Below, in pieces: positions 7,835-15,948 of a stretch of DNA of 64,000 bases. Positions within the stretch are counted from its first letter, which is position 1; each line of letters starts with the position of its first letter. The position numbers and the translations under genes are program-made. The stretch is from Vulcanimicrobiota bacterium (GTDB lineage Bacteria; Vulcanimicrobiota; Vulcanimicrobiia; Vulcanimicrobiales; Vulcanimicrobiaceae). The notes under the pieces are model-generated. The model ran no database searches and was not told the DNA's origin. It saw only the letters and a program-made list of their open reading frames with translations. Location: positions 62,001-126,000 of the forward strand of contig DAIDGX010000022.1 of assembly GCA_027452165.1 (NCBI GenBank), in the 5' to 3' direction.

Positions 7835-8494
7835 CTACTGAGGAGTTCTCTTACCCCGTTCTTTCCGGCGCAACTCCATTTCTTGAATTTCGAGCATCAT
7901 CGCATCGACCATGGAGTCTGCTTCGACCGGAGCCGTCAAGGCGTCGTCGCGCGACGAGGAAGCGCGGCGCGCGCTCGGCGCGGTGCCGACGTGCGCGTCG
8001 AGCACGGTGTCCTGAGCGTGCGTCTTGCGCAGGAACTGCGCGTAGGCTTGCGCGGCTTTGGCGCCGGCGTCGGGGGATTGCTCGATGTTAAAGATGGCTT
8101 CGAAGAAGTCGCCGTTCGGCTTGCGCACTTCGCCCGGCTCGACGCGCCCGTTTCCCGGGATCGTGACGCCGTTATAGACGCTCGCGCCGCTGCCGACGAA
8201 CGCGCCCTTTCCAAGCGTTGCTCCGACGACGAAGGCGTGCGGCCCGACGATGCAGCGGTCGGCGATCGTCATGGGAAACTGCAGTGCCGAACCGCCGCTC
8301 GACTTGACGACCGCGTGCTCCATGATCACGCAGTCGGCGCCAATCGAAAGCGGTGCACCCTCGGCGACGACGATCGCGCCGTGAAGAATCGCGCTTCCGG
8401 CGCCGACGGTAACGTCGCCGGAGATGGTTGCGGTCGGGGCGACGTAGGCGCTCGCGTGGATCTTCGGCTTCTTCGTTCCGCTTGAGAGAATCAT
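7835..8494 (-). CDS. left-handed beta-helix protein, gamma-carbonic anhydrase-like
   Basis: A 219-residue protein whose first 120 residues carry the hexapeptide repeats of a left-handed beta-helix (IGADCV, VGAGSA, IADRCI, VGATLG). The layout resembles gamma-class carbonic anhydrases and PaaY-like proteins. Of the three zinc histidines of that class, H60 (EHAVV) and H86 (GPHAF) could be equivalents, but the third is not evident, so catalysis is doubtful. The C-terminal 90 residues are helical and charged, with no counterpart that I recognise. Its ATG overlaps the stop of the ABC ATPase gene by 4 bases (ATGA), implying translational coupling with the exporter. Confidence 0.72.
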   Translation of the reverse strand: MILSSGTKKPKIHASAYVAPTATISGDVTVGAGSAILHGAIVVAEGAPLSIGADCVIMEHAVVKSSGGSALQFPMTIADRCIVGPHAFVVGATLGKGAFVGSGASVYNGVTIPGNGRVEPGEVRKPNGDFFEAIFNIEQSPDAGAKAAQAYAQFLRKTHAQDTVLDAHVGTAPSARRASSSRDDALTAPVEADSMVDAMMLEIQEMELRRKERGKRTPQ

Positions 8495-9495
8495 CGTTGG
8501 GCTTCCTCCGGTTGTGCGTAGCCTTCGGTATAGATGCGCCGGATGATCGATTCGAGATCAGGCTCCTCCAGCGTGACGTCCACGAGCGCATAGCGTTCGC
8601 TCGCCTGGCGGATCAAGATGTCCGCACGTTCGCGGGTGCGATTGAAGCGAAAGTGGGCGGTCATTCCGTCGCTCCTCTCCAGGTCGGCCCCATCGAGGTG
8701 CGGGCGTTCGACCGGCGACTCGAACGTGACCACGAGCGTGCGCTGCGCTCCGTATTCGTTTTTGAGCTGATCGATATCACCGTCGAAAACGATGCGGCCG
8801 TGGTCGATCAGCACGATGCGACGGCACAGGCGCTCGACATCGGCAAGATCGTGCGTCGTCAGAATGACGGTGGTGCCCCGCTCGGCGTTGATGCGTGCGA
8901 TGAACTCGCGGATTGCTTGCTTTGCGACGACGTCGAGACCGATCGTCGGCTCGTCCAGATAGATGATCTTGGGATCGTGCAGCATTGCGGCCGCGAAATC
9001 ACCGCGCATGCGTTGGCCGAGCGAAAGCTGACGAACCGGTGTGCGCAAAAACTCGTCCATCTGCAAGAGTTCGATGAAGGCATTGAGATTGCGGCGGTAC
9101 TCGGCTGGTGGGATGCCGTAGATCGCGCGTAGCAACTCGAACGATTCTGCGAGCGGCAGATCCCAGTAGAGCTGGCTGCGCTGGCCGAACACCACCCCAA
9201 TGTTGCGCGCGTTTTGCGAGCGGTGCTCGTAGGGAACGATTCCGGCCACCTCGATCTCACCCGAGGATGGTACCAGGATGCCCGTGAGCATCTTGATCGT
9301 GGTGGACTTGCCGGCGCCATTGGGACCAATGTAGCCCACCAACTCGCCCGCTTCGAGCGACATCGTCACGCCGTCCACCGCGACTTTTTCCTCGTACGCG
9401 CGCGAGAAGAGCGTTCGGAATGCGCCCAGCGGGCCGGGTACACGTTTGACCGAGCGGAAGACCTTGCGGAGGTCGCGGGTGCGGATGATCGGCAT
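8491..9495 (-). CDS. ABC-2 exporter ATP-binding protein
   Basis: A 334-residue ABC ATPase. Walker A is GPNGAGKS (about residues 54-61), the signature is LSLGQRMRG, Walker B is IIYLDEPT and the switch histidine lies in TTHD. A roughly 80-residue C-terminal extension follows the nucleotide-binding domain, as usual in the ABC-2 type with N-terminal FRSVKR...LF-S sequences. The ATG at 9495 is preferred to the one at 9507 because a GAGG site lies 7 bases upstream. It is the only ATPase in the neighbourhood that fits the permeases at 1974 and 4413. The divergent MFS gene starts 18 bases away. Confidence 0.87.
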   Translation of the reverse strand: MPIIRTRDLRKVFRSVKRVPGPLGAFRTLFSRAYEEKVAVDGVTMSLEAGELVGYIGPNGAGKSTTIKMLTGILVPSSGEIEVAGIVPYEHRSQNARNIGVVFGQRSQLYWDLPLAESFELLRAIYGIPPAEYRRNLNAFIELLQMDEFLRTPVRQLSLGQRMRGDFAAAMLHDPKIIYLDEPTIGLDVVAKQAIREFIARINAERGTTVILTTHDLADVERLCRRIVLIDHGRIVFDGDIDQLKNEYGAQRTLVVTFESPVERPHLDGADLERSDGMTAHFRFNRTRERADILIRQASERYALVDVTLEEPDLESIIRRIYTEGYAQPEEAQR

Positions 9496-9512
9496 CGCGT
9501 ACCTCATTCGGC

Positions 9513-10718
9513 GTGTTCGCCGCGTTGCGCTTCCGCGATTTCCGCCTTTTGTGGGGCGGGCTCGTCGTCTCCAACCTGGGCACGTGGATGCAGTTCACCG
9601 CGATGGGCTACTTCGTTGCTCAACTGGCCGGCTCGCCGCATCGCGCGGCATTCGATTTGGGCATCATCGGAGGGGCGCGCGCGGTGCCGGTGCTGCTGCT
9701 CTCCCCGCTTGCGGGCGTTGTTGCCGATCGATTTCCACGCCGGCGTGTTTTGCTTGCGACGAACCTTACGATGTCGCTCGTTGCGTTCGGCCTTGCCGTC
9801 CTTGCGATGACGCATCGACTGGATCTGACGAGCGTCATGGTGATGTCGGCGATCAACGCGGCCGCCAACGCGTTCGATGCGCCGGTGCGCCAGAGCTGGA
9901 CTCCGCTTTTGGTCGAGCGGCCGTATGTCGGAAACGCAATCGGCCTCACCTCCGTCGCGTTCAATGCGCCCGCCGTGATCGGCCCGGCGCTCGCCGGCCT
10001 TTCGATCGTCTGGGTAGGTGTGGCCGGATCGTTCTTCGCCAACGGCGTCGCCACGCTCGCCGTCATCCTCGCGATCTCGCAGATGGCCTCGTCGCCGCCG
10101 AGCGCGGCGCACGACGAGCCGATGCTGGTCTCGATTCGCGCGGGCATCCGCTTTCTGCTCGAGCATCCGGTCTTGTGCTGGATCATGGGCGTCTTCGTCG
10201 TAACGGCGGTGGTCGTGCGACCCTACAATCACTTGATGCCGGCATTCATCGTGAGCACGTTGCATGGTGGTGCGCAGGAGCTTGGATGGGCGGTCGCCGC
10301 TGCCGGCGTTGGCGGCTTTGCCGGTGCTTTGATTACCGCGGCATTTCCGCCGCACGCGAGACGCTCGTTGCAATGGGTGATCGCCGGCGGCGTGATGTCG
10401 GCCGGCGTCTTTGCACTTTCGTTGGTGACGGCGATACCGGCGAGTATTCCCGCATTTTTCTTCATCGGGCTCGGAACGCTCGCGTTTTTGGGTGCCTCCA
10501 ACACGTTGATCCAAATGCTTTCGCCCGACGAGATGCGCGGGCGTGTCGTTTCGGTGTACACCATGATCGCGGTGGGCATGGTGCCGCTCGGCTCGTTGCT
10601 GCTCGGAACGGCCGCCTCGCGTATCGGTCTCCACCTGACCTTCGCGATCGGAGGAGGCATCGGCATCGCCTGTGTGCTCGCTGCCTACGTGCTCAAACCG
10701 TTGGTGCGCCGGGCGTAA
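9513..10718 (+). CDS. MFS exporter (MFS_3/EntS-like)
   Basis: A 401-residue major facilitator with about twelve membrane spans. The N-terminal signature (FRLLWGGLVVSNLGTWMQ) and the DRFPRRRVL loop between helices 2 and 3 are typical of the MFS_3 drug/siderophore efflux group. The start is a GTG at 9513. Substrate cannot be predicted. Its promoter must lie within the 17-base gap or inside the divergent ATPase gene. A terminator hairpin just after the stop belongs to the opposite-strand histone-like gene. Confidence 0.85.
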   Translation: MFAALRFRDFRLLWGGLVVSNLGTWMQFTAMGYFVAQLAGSPHRAAFDLGIIGGARAVPVLLLSPLAGVVADRFPRRRVLLATNLTMSLVAFGLAVLAMTHRLDLTSVMVMSAINAAANAFDAPVRQSWTPLLVERPYVGNAIGLTSVAFNAPAVIGPALAGLSIVWVGVAGSFFANGVATLAVILAISQMASSPPSAAHDEPMLVSIRAGIRFLLEHPVLCWIMGVFVVTAVVVRPYNHLMPAFIVSTLHGGAQELGWAVAAAGVGGFAGALITAAFPPHARRSLQWVIAGGVMSAGVFALSLVTAIPASIPAFFFIGLGTLAFLGASNTLIQMLSPDEMRGRVVSVYTMIAVGMVPLGSLLLGTAASRIGLHLTFAIGGGIGIACVLAAYVLKPLVRRA

Positions 10719-10748
10719 AAAAAAAAGCGAGTCGCGGACGCGACTCGC
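10717..10748 (-). terminator. rho-independent terminator of the histone H1-like gene
   Basis: On the reverse strand a perfect 9-base-pair stem (10727-10735 with 10740-10748, loop of four) is followed by ten consecutive T residues (10726-10717). It lies 27 bases after the stop of the Lys/Ala-rich gene. Its T-tract overlaps the last two bases of the converging MFS gene's stop codon. Confidence 0.93.
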
Positions 10749-10775
10749 AAAGCGGCACGAATGCCGGTCGTTGTG

Positions 10776-11108
10776 TTAGGCTGCGGCCTTCTTGCGGCGC
10801 GTGGCCTTGCGACGGGTCGTCTTGCGAGCCGACGCCTTGCGCGTCGTTTTGCGAGCGCCGGCCTTGCGGGTCGCCTTCTTGCGCGTTGCCTTCTTGCGGC
10901 CAGCGGCCTTCTTGCGCGTTGCTTTCTTGCGGCCTGCGGCCTTTTTACGCGTCGCCTTCTTGCGGGTTGCCTTCTTGCGCGTTGCCTTCTTGCGGCCCGC
11001 GGTCTTACGCGTCGTGGTCTTCTTGCGCGCCGCAGCTTTACGCTTCGGAGCGGCTTTCTTTGCGGCGGCGCGCTTCGGCGCTGCCTTCTTTGCACGTTTG
11101 ACTGCCAT
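10776..11108 (-). CDS. histone H1-like Lys/Ala/Arg-rich nucleoid protein
   Basis: A 110-residue, extremely basic protein made almost entirely of K, R, A and T. The core repeats RKKATRKKA and RKKAAG about ten times, like the C-terminal tails of eukaryotic H1 and bacterial HctB/AlgP-type proteins. It should bind and compact DNA (or RNA) without sequence specificity. There is no globular domain, so it is a stand-alone tail rather than an HU fusion. The ATG at 11108 has AAGGA about 12 bases upstream. A good sigma-70-type promoter lies at 11163-11191 and a strong terminator follows the gene, so it is monocistronic and probably highly expressed. Confidence 0.83.
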   Translation of the reverse strand: MAVKRAKKAAPKRAAAKKAAPKRKAAARKKTTTRKTAGRKKATRKKATRKKATRKKAAGRKKATRKKAAGRKKATRKKATRKAGARKTTRKASARKTTRRKATRRKKAAA

Positions 11109-11162
11109 GTGCGTGGAGTCATCCTTTCTCTGGGTGCCAATGCAACCAGGGTTGTTGCCTAC

Positions 11163-11191
11163 CTTATACAGTATTACCGGCTCGATTGCAA
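11163..11191 (-). promoter_or_regulatory. sigma-70-type promoter of the histone H1-like gene
   Basis: On the reverse strand TTGCAA (-35, 11191-11186) and TATAAG (-10, 11168-11163) are separated by exactly 17 bases. This places transcription start about 45-50 bases ahead of the ATG at 11108. Confidence 0.65.
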
Positions 11192-11224
11192 GTTTTGGTG
11201 ATGTGACGGAGTGGCGCGAACGCG

Positions 11225-12043
11225 GTGAAGATTCGAAACGACGACGCGACGATCGACGTGAGCGTGGATGGAAACGGCGATGAAACGCTCGTGTTGATCC
11301 ATGGTTTTCCGCTTTCGCGCGAGATATGGAACGCGCAGACGCGCGCGCTCGCCGGACGCTATCGCGTCGTTCGTCCGGATCTGCGCGGCATGGGTGCATC
11401 GAGCGTTCCCGATGGCCCGTACTTGATGGAAACGCTTGCTGGCGATATCGCCGCGGTGCTCGATGCGCTCGCGCTTGAGCGCGCGACGATCGTTGGGCAC
11501 TCGCTCGGCGGTTACGTGGCGCTGGCGTTTGCGCGCATGTATGCGGAACGCTGCGAGCGTCTTGCGCTCGTCTGCAGTCGTATCGACGCCGACTCGCGAG
11601 ATCGTGCAGCATGGCGTCTGGCAGCGGCCGAGAGGCTCGATCGTTCCGGCGACTGCGAGCCCCTGCTGCGCGAGATGCTCGAGGGTGGCATAGCGTCGCG
11701 GTCGCGCGAACACGATCCGGATATCTACGACCGAGCGCTGGCGATCGCGCGGAACAACGGGGCGCCTGGACTCGCCGCGATGCTGCGCGGTATGGCGTTG
11801 CGTGACGGTGCACAGGACATCGCACCCGAGTTGACGATGCCAGTGCTCGTGCTTGCAGGCGCGCTCGACGCGGGAATTCCGCCGGAACTCGCACGTGCGA
11901 CCGCGGCGGCCTTTCCGGCGGCGCGCTTGGTCGTGGCACCGGGAAGCGGGCACCTGCCGATGCTCGAGGAGCCGGAGGTGGTGAGCGCTGCCTTGGCCGG
12001 GTTTATGACCGAGCGGCCGGGAGGTTCAGTCGCCGCCGGATGA
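11225..12043 (+). CDS. alpha/beta-fold hydrolase
   Basis: A 272-residue hydrolase of the alpha/beta superfamily. The oxyanion-hole motif HGFPLS lies at residues 26-31, the nucleophile is S93 in GHSLGG, the acid is probably the Asp in AGALDAG (about 219) and the base is the His in GSGHLPM (about 246). The cap region is short. It resembles 3-oxoadipate enol-lactonase and esterase-like members, but substrate is not predictable; it is not linked to the aromatic genes further on. The start is GTG at 11225. Its last 41 bases overlap a converging small membrane-protein gene. Confidence 0.83.
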   Translation: MKIRNDDATIDVSVDGNGDETLVLIHGFPLSREIWNAQTRALAGRYRVVRPDLRGMGASSVPDGPYLMETLAGDIAAVLDALALERATIVGHSLGGYVALAFARMYAERCERLALVCSRIDADSRDRAAWRLAAAERLDRSGDCEPLLREMLEGGIASRSREHDPDIYDRALAIARNNGAPGLAAMLRGMALRDGAQDIAPELTMPVLVLAGALDAGIPPELARATAAAFPAARLVVAPGSGHLPMLEEPEVVSAALAGFMTERPGGSVAAG

Positions 12044-12194
12044 GGTTATAGAGGAAGATGCCGCCAATGACGGCCGCGGCGATCACCGCCGCGACGAGGA
12101 CGATCTTGAGGACAAAAGCCAGGGCGATCAGGGCGATCACGCCGATGGCGATGATCGCGGTGAGTCGGAGGAAGGTCTGGGTCAACGGGCTCAT
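12003..12194 (-). CDS. small membrane protein, 63 residues
   Basis: The product has a long, very hydrophobic stretch (residues 9-50) that could make one or two spans, followed by a basic tail (IRRRLN). The ATG at 12194 is preceded by GAGG at a good distance. It overlaps the 3' end of the converging hydrolase gene by 41 bases. I do not recognise a family. Confidence 0.55.
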   Translation of the reverse strand: MSPLTQTFLRLTAIIAIGVIALIALAFVLKIVLVAAVIAAAVIGGIFLYNLIRRRLNLPAARS

Positions 12195-12268
12195 GGGGGA
12201 CCTCGCGGCTGCCGGTAGAGTTCTCGTCTGAATCTACCGATACAAGAGGTGGAGGTTTCAATTCACCC

Positions 12269-12427
12269 ATGGATCTGCAAAGCATCGCGACCGGTCTCGC
12301 CGCGTCGAGCGTCACGCAGAGCATCGACTACGGTGCGCTGAAGGCGACCCAGCAGCTCGCCGCCATTCAGGCCAATGTCCTCGCCGCGTCGATCGGGCTC
12401 GGTACGCACATCAACGCGTACGCGTAG
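12269..12427 (+). CDS. YjfB-like microprotein, 52 residues
   Basis: A short open frame with an excellent ribosome-binding site (GAGGTGGAGG at 12247-12256) and an ATG at 12269. The sequence begins MDLQSIATGLAA and has the pattern of the YjfB family (PF14070, putative motility protein): MD-x-x-x-IA near the start, then an amphipathic helix with LKATQQ and an Ala-rich C-terminal helix. The biochemical role of that family is unknown. No flagellar genes are in the window. It is divergent from the small membrane-protein gene at 12003-12194. Assignment is from memory of the family pattern. Confidence 0.55.
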   Translation: MDLQSIATGLAASSVTQSIDYGALKATQQLAAIQANVLAASIGLGTHINAYA

Positions 12428-12478
12428 TCCCGCCGCTTCGTCACCTCCACAAGCAGAAAAGCAAGGATTCGATCGCAC

Positions 12479-13252
12479 GTGCGCGTAGTGTCGCGCATGC
12501 AGCATCCTTTTGCGAAAATCGTATCACTGGCATTACTCGGCGCTTGCGTGAGCGCTCCAGCGCTAGCCGATCAAGCTGCGCCGGTGCGCACCTTGACGTT
12601 CTCCTTCACGTACGCGCTGAGCAAGAGTACCGAGGTGCACAACTCGGGCTTTTCGGGCAATGGCCTCGGTGGCGCCGGCGGCGGTAGCGGCGTCGATTCA
12701 TACACGCATAACACGGGCGACAGCGGCACGATCTCGGTGGTCGTGCAGCGTGAGGAAGCCGATAAGGGCCTCGTGCTCGCGATCACCGAGCACGCGAACA
12801 ACGGGCACTCGACGAAGGCGACGACCTGTGTCACCTACGGAACCGGGACGGTGATCTGCGATCCGAACGCGACCGTGCATCCCGAAGAGTACACGATCAT
12901 GCGCTTTCTCGGCGCGAACTTCGTCGATCCCGCGCTGATCGACGCGAATCGTCATTGGAAGGTCGCTTCGAACGGCGCCGGTTTTAGCGCGTCGAGCGAC
13001 TACACGCTTGGCAAACCGAACGGCGACGCGATGCCGATCTCGGAGACGCGCACGGTGACCTACCAGGGCGGCGTAACCGGACACGCCGACGTCACGTCCT
13101 CGATCGTGTACGACATCGCGAAGCAAGTGCCGCTTTCGATCGAAGAAACCACGATGAACCATTCGTCAAGCGGTTCGCAGGATAGCGATCAGACCGTCGA
13201 GGTGACCGCCAAGTTGATCGCCGACTCGATGGGTGCGGTCCCCGCGAAGTAG
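12479..13252 (+). CDS. secreted protein of unknown function
   Basis: A 257-residue predicted exported protein. After a GTG start (AAGGA lies 11 bases upstream; an in-frame ATG at 12497 is an alternative) there is a signal peptide ending near APALAD. The mature part is Thr/Ser/Gly-rich and beta-like, with a Gly-rich loop (GLGGAGGGSG) near residue 65 and a single cysteine pair (TTCVTYGTGTVICD). I recognise no family. It is followed by a strong hairpin terminator that overlaps the next gene's start, so it is likely expressed separately from lhr. Confidence 0.65.
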   Translation: MRVVSRMQHPFAKIVSLALLGACVSAPALADQAAPVRTLTFSFTYALSKSTEVHNSGFSGNGLGGAGGGSGVDSYTHNTGDSGTISVVVQREEADKGLVLAITEHANNGHSTKATTCVTYGTGTVICDPNATVHPEEYTIMRFLGANFVDPALIDANRHWKVASNGAGFSASSDYTLGKPNGDAMPISETRTVTYQGGVTGHADVTSSIVYDIAKQVPLSIEETTMNHSSSGSQDSDQTVEVTAKLIADSMGAVPAK

Positions 13253-13273
13253 TCCGACGACAAAGAACCCGGG

Positions 13274-13314
13274 GTCATGGGCTCGAACATTCGTTCGAGC
13301 CCATGACAGTTTTT
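13274..13314 (+). terminator. rho-independent terminator containing the lhr start codon
   Basis: A perfect 15-base-pair stem (13274-13288 with 13293-13307, loop ATTC) is followed by AGTTTTTG. It lies 22 bases after the stop of the secreted-protein gene. The ATG of the helicase gene (13303-13305) falls inside the 3' arm, so any transcript that reads through would carry the start codon sequestered in the stem. Confidence 0.85.
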
Positions 13315-15948
13315 GACGCGCTGCACCCCGACGTCGCGCGTTGGTGTGTCGAGCATCTCGTCGATCCTACGCCGCCGCAGCGCGACGCGTTGCCGCTCGG
13401 ACTCGAGGGAAAAACGCACCTGCTCTGTTCGCCTACGGGGACGGGCAAGACGCTCGCGGCGTTTCTTCCCGTGATGTCGCGTCTTGCGGCGCGACGCGAT
13501 GACGACGAGTTGCTGGCGCGCACCTTTGCGCTCTACGTCTCGCCGTTGCGCGCGCTCGGCTACGATATCGAGCACAACCTGCGCCGGCCGTTGCGCGAGA
13601 TGGGCCTGCTCGAGCGGCCGAACAGCGAGCGCGGAGCGCGCCGTCGCGGGCGCATTCGCGAGCGTTTTGTGCGCACCGGCGTGCGCACGAGCGACACCCC
13701 GCACAACGAGCGTCGCTTGATGCTCGCGCGGCCCCCACATATCCTCGTCACGACCCCCGAATCGCTGGCGGTCATGATCGCGATGCCAAGCTACCGGTCC
13801 ACGTTGCGCGCGCTCGAAACCGTCGTTATCGACGAAGTGCATGCACTTGCCGGCAACAAACGCGGCGCACATCTTGCCTTGCTCTTGGAGTCGCTAGAGG
13901 AACTGCTCGAACGCCCGCTGCAGCGCGTGGGACTCTCGGCGACCGTCGCCCCGCTCGAACGCGTGGCGCGCTTCGTCGCAGGTGCCGGCCGCCCGTGTGA
14001 GATCGTCGATCATCGCGCTCTGCGTGCAATCCGCGTCGAGATCGACATCCCGTTTGCGGGTGCGGTCGCGCCGCTCGCCACCGTCGCGCAGCGTGCGGTG
14101 GAACTGTCGAACCGCGTGCGCAGTTCGCTCGTCTTCACGAACGTGCGCAGCCAGGCCGAACGCGTTGCCCACGAGATGACGAAGGCGCTCGGCGAGGCTC
14201 ACGCTATTACTGAGATAAGCGGTGACGCGCCGCAACCCACGCGCGACCTCTCACGCATCGGCGTGCACCATTCGGCGCTGGAACGCAGCGTGCGGCATCG
14301 CGTCGAGGCGGCACTGCGCGCCGGACACGTGCGGACGGTGGTGTGCAGCGCGAGCCTCGAACTTGGCGTCGATATCGGCTTCATCGACCGCGTCGTGATC
14401 GTCGGCGGAGCGCGCGGGATAACGCCGACGCTTCAACGGATCGGCCGCGCCGGCCATCGTCCCGGTGCGGTCGCGCAGGGTGTGGTGATCGCGCAGGATC
14501 GCGACGATATCATCGAAGCCGCGGCCACGCGCCGTTGCATCGCCTCCGGCACGATCGACGAGGTCGTGGTGCCGGAGGCTCCGCTCGATGTGCTCGCGCA
14601 GTGGATGGTCGCGAGCGTCTGCTACGACACGCGCATCGCGATCGACGAACTTCACACGCGAGCGCGACGCGCGTACCCCTATCGCAACCTCGAACGTGAC
14701 GACCTCGTGCGCTGCGCACGATACCTCTCGGGGGGCGGCGCCGGCGCCGATCCCGCGCACGTTCAACGTGTGGGTTTCGACGGCGAGGCGATCTATGGAC
14801 TTGGGCGTGAGGTGTGCGCGGCCTATTTCGAAAACGTCGGCACCATACCGGATGAGGATCACGTGTACGTGCGCGTGCACGGTGCCGATGTCGGGCGCGT
14901 CGAGGAAGGCTTTGCTAGCGAGCTTCGCGTTGGTGACGTGTTCGTGCTGAGCGGGCGCTCGCTGCGCGTCAAGGAAGTTGGCAGCGGCGGTGTCGTTGCC
15001 GAGCCCTACGCAGGGCGGCCGACGGTGCCGACGTGGAGCTCGCACATCAAGGGGATTTCCGGCGCGCTCGCCGCCGAGATCACGCATCTGCGCGTGGGGG
15101 TTGCGCGCGCGCTGCGCGCGCGCGACGGAGCCGGTGCGCATGCGCTCCTACGCGAGCGTTACGGGCTCGAGGGTGCGGCTGCCGCCCACGTGGTCCGCTA
15201 TATCGCGCAGCAACAAGCGCTCTCGGCCGTGCCCGAAGAGGGTCGCCCGGTGATCGAACTCTATCGTATGGATCGCCGGCAGACCGCTGCCTTTCATACC
15301 TGCGCGGGACGTCGCGTGAACGAGGTCCTCGCGCGTGTCGTCGGCGCACGGATCTTTGCATACGCGAAGGCAAACACGCAACTTACGACCGACGACAACG
15401 GCTTCTTGGTGGCGTTGCCGCCGAACGTGCATCTGCCCGATGAGGTATGGGCCACGATGCTCGACGAGCGACATTTCGACCGCGACCTCCTGGAGGGGTT
15501 ACGCAACTCGCACGTGCTGCGCAACACCTTCCGGCACGTCGCGAATACGGGCCTGCTCGTGTTGCGCCGAGCCGGCGGTCGCACGCTGCGCCGCGCATCG
15601 CAGCGTTGGAACAGCGCAAAGATCTACGAGCGCATCCGGCGGGCGGATCCGGACTTTCCGTTGCTGCGCGAGACGTTGCGGACGGTCATGCACGATCTGC
15701 TCGATGCGCCCGGCGCGCGCGCCTACCTTGCAACGATTGTGGAACCGCCACGCGTGCTCCACCCGGCCGCGGCGACCCCGTTCACCTTTGGGATCATCAC
15801 CTCGTCGTTCGGTGATAGCGTCGTGCTGGACGATCGCGCGACCATGCTCGAAGCTCTGCACGAGCGCGTGCTCGCGCTGCTTGGTGAGTCTCCCGATCCG
15901 CTCGTCGCGCAGGCGGATCCGACGCTGCCGCTGACGTACGGCACGTGA
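13303..15948 (+). CDS. lhr: Lhr-family DEXH helicase (ligase-associated type)
   Basis: An 881-residue superfamily 2 DNA helicase of the Lhr-Core size. Motif I is SPTGTGKT (residues 43-50), motif II DEVH (about 176-179), motif III SAT, and motif VI QRIGRAGH (about 378-385); the winged-helix and Lhr-specific C-terminal parts follow. Lhr enzymes are ATP-driven 3'-to-5' translocases. Members directly followed by a PdeM phosphoesterase belong to the ligase-associated DNA damage response set, and here a PdeM gene follows with a GTGA overlap. The ATG at 13303 is needed to include the conserved FDALHPDVARW N-terminus, yet it has no ribosome-binding site and sits in a terminator stem. Confidence 0.9.
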   Translation: MTVFDALHPDVARWCVEHLVDPTPPQRDALPLGLEGKTHLLCSPTGTGKTLAAFLPVMSRLAARRDDDELLARTFALYVSPLRALGYDIEHNLRRPLREMGLLERPNSERGARRRGRIRERFVRTGVRTSDTPHNERRLMLARPPHILVTTPESLAVMIAMPSYRSTLRALETVVIDEVHALAGNKRGAHLALLLESLEELLERPLQRVGLSATVAPLERVARFVAGAGRPCEIVDHRALRAIRVEIDIPFAGAVAPLATVAQRAVELSNRVRSSLVFTNVRSQAERVAHEMTKALGEAHAITEISGDAPQPTRDLSRIGVHHSALERSVRHRVEAALRAGHVRTVVCSASLELGVDIGFIDRVVIVGGARGITPTLQRIGRAGHRPGAVAQGVVIAQDRDDIIEAAATRRCIASGTIDEVVVPEAPLDVLAQWMVASVCYDTRIAIDELHTRARRAYPYRNLERDDLVRCARYLSGGGAGADPAHVQRVGFDGEAIYGLGREVCAAYFENVGTIPDEDHVYVRVHGADVGRVEEGFASELRVGDVFVLSGRSLRVKEVGSGGVVAEPYAGRPTVPTWSSHIKGISGALAAEITHLRVGVARALRARDGAGAHALLRERYGLEGAAAAHVVRYIAQQQALSAVPEEGRPVIELYRMDRRQTAAFHTCAGRRVNEVLARVVGARIFAYAKANTQLTTDDNGFLVALPPNVHLPDEVWATMLDERHFDRDLLEGLRNSHVLRNTFRHVANTGLLVLRRAGGRTLRRASQRWNSAKIYERIRRADPDFPLLRETLRTVMHDLLDAPGARAYLATIVEPPRVLHPAAATPFTFGIITSSFGDSVVLDDRATMLEALHERVLALLGESPDPLVAQADPTLPLTYGT

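Noticed and set aside
10860-11050. Repetitive DNA considered as a mobile or satellite repeat
   Set aside because: The periodicity is explained by the KKATR/KKAAG codon repeats of the histone-like protein.
9446-11101. 551-residue open frame on the forward strand overlapping the MFS and histone-like genes
   Set aside because: It is a shadow in high-GC DNA: the MFS gene in another frame has clear membrane spans and motifs, and this frame is Arg/Ser/Cys-rich with no recognisable domain.
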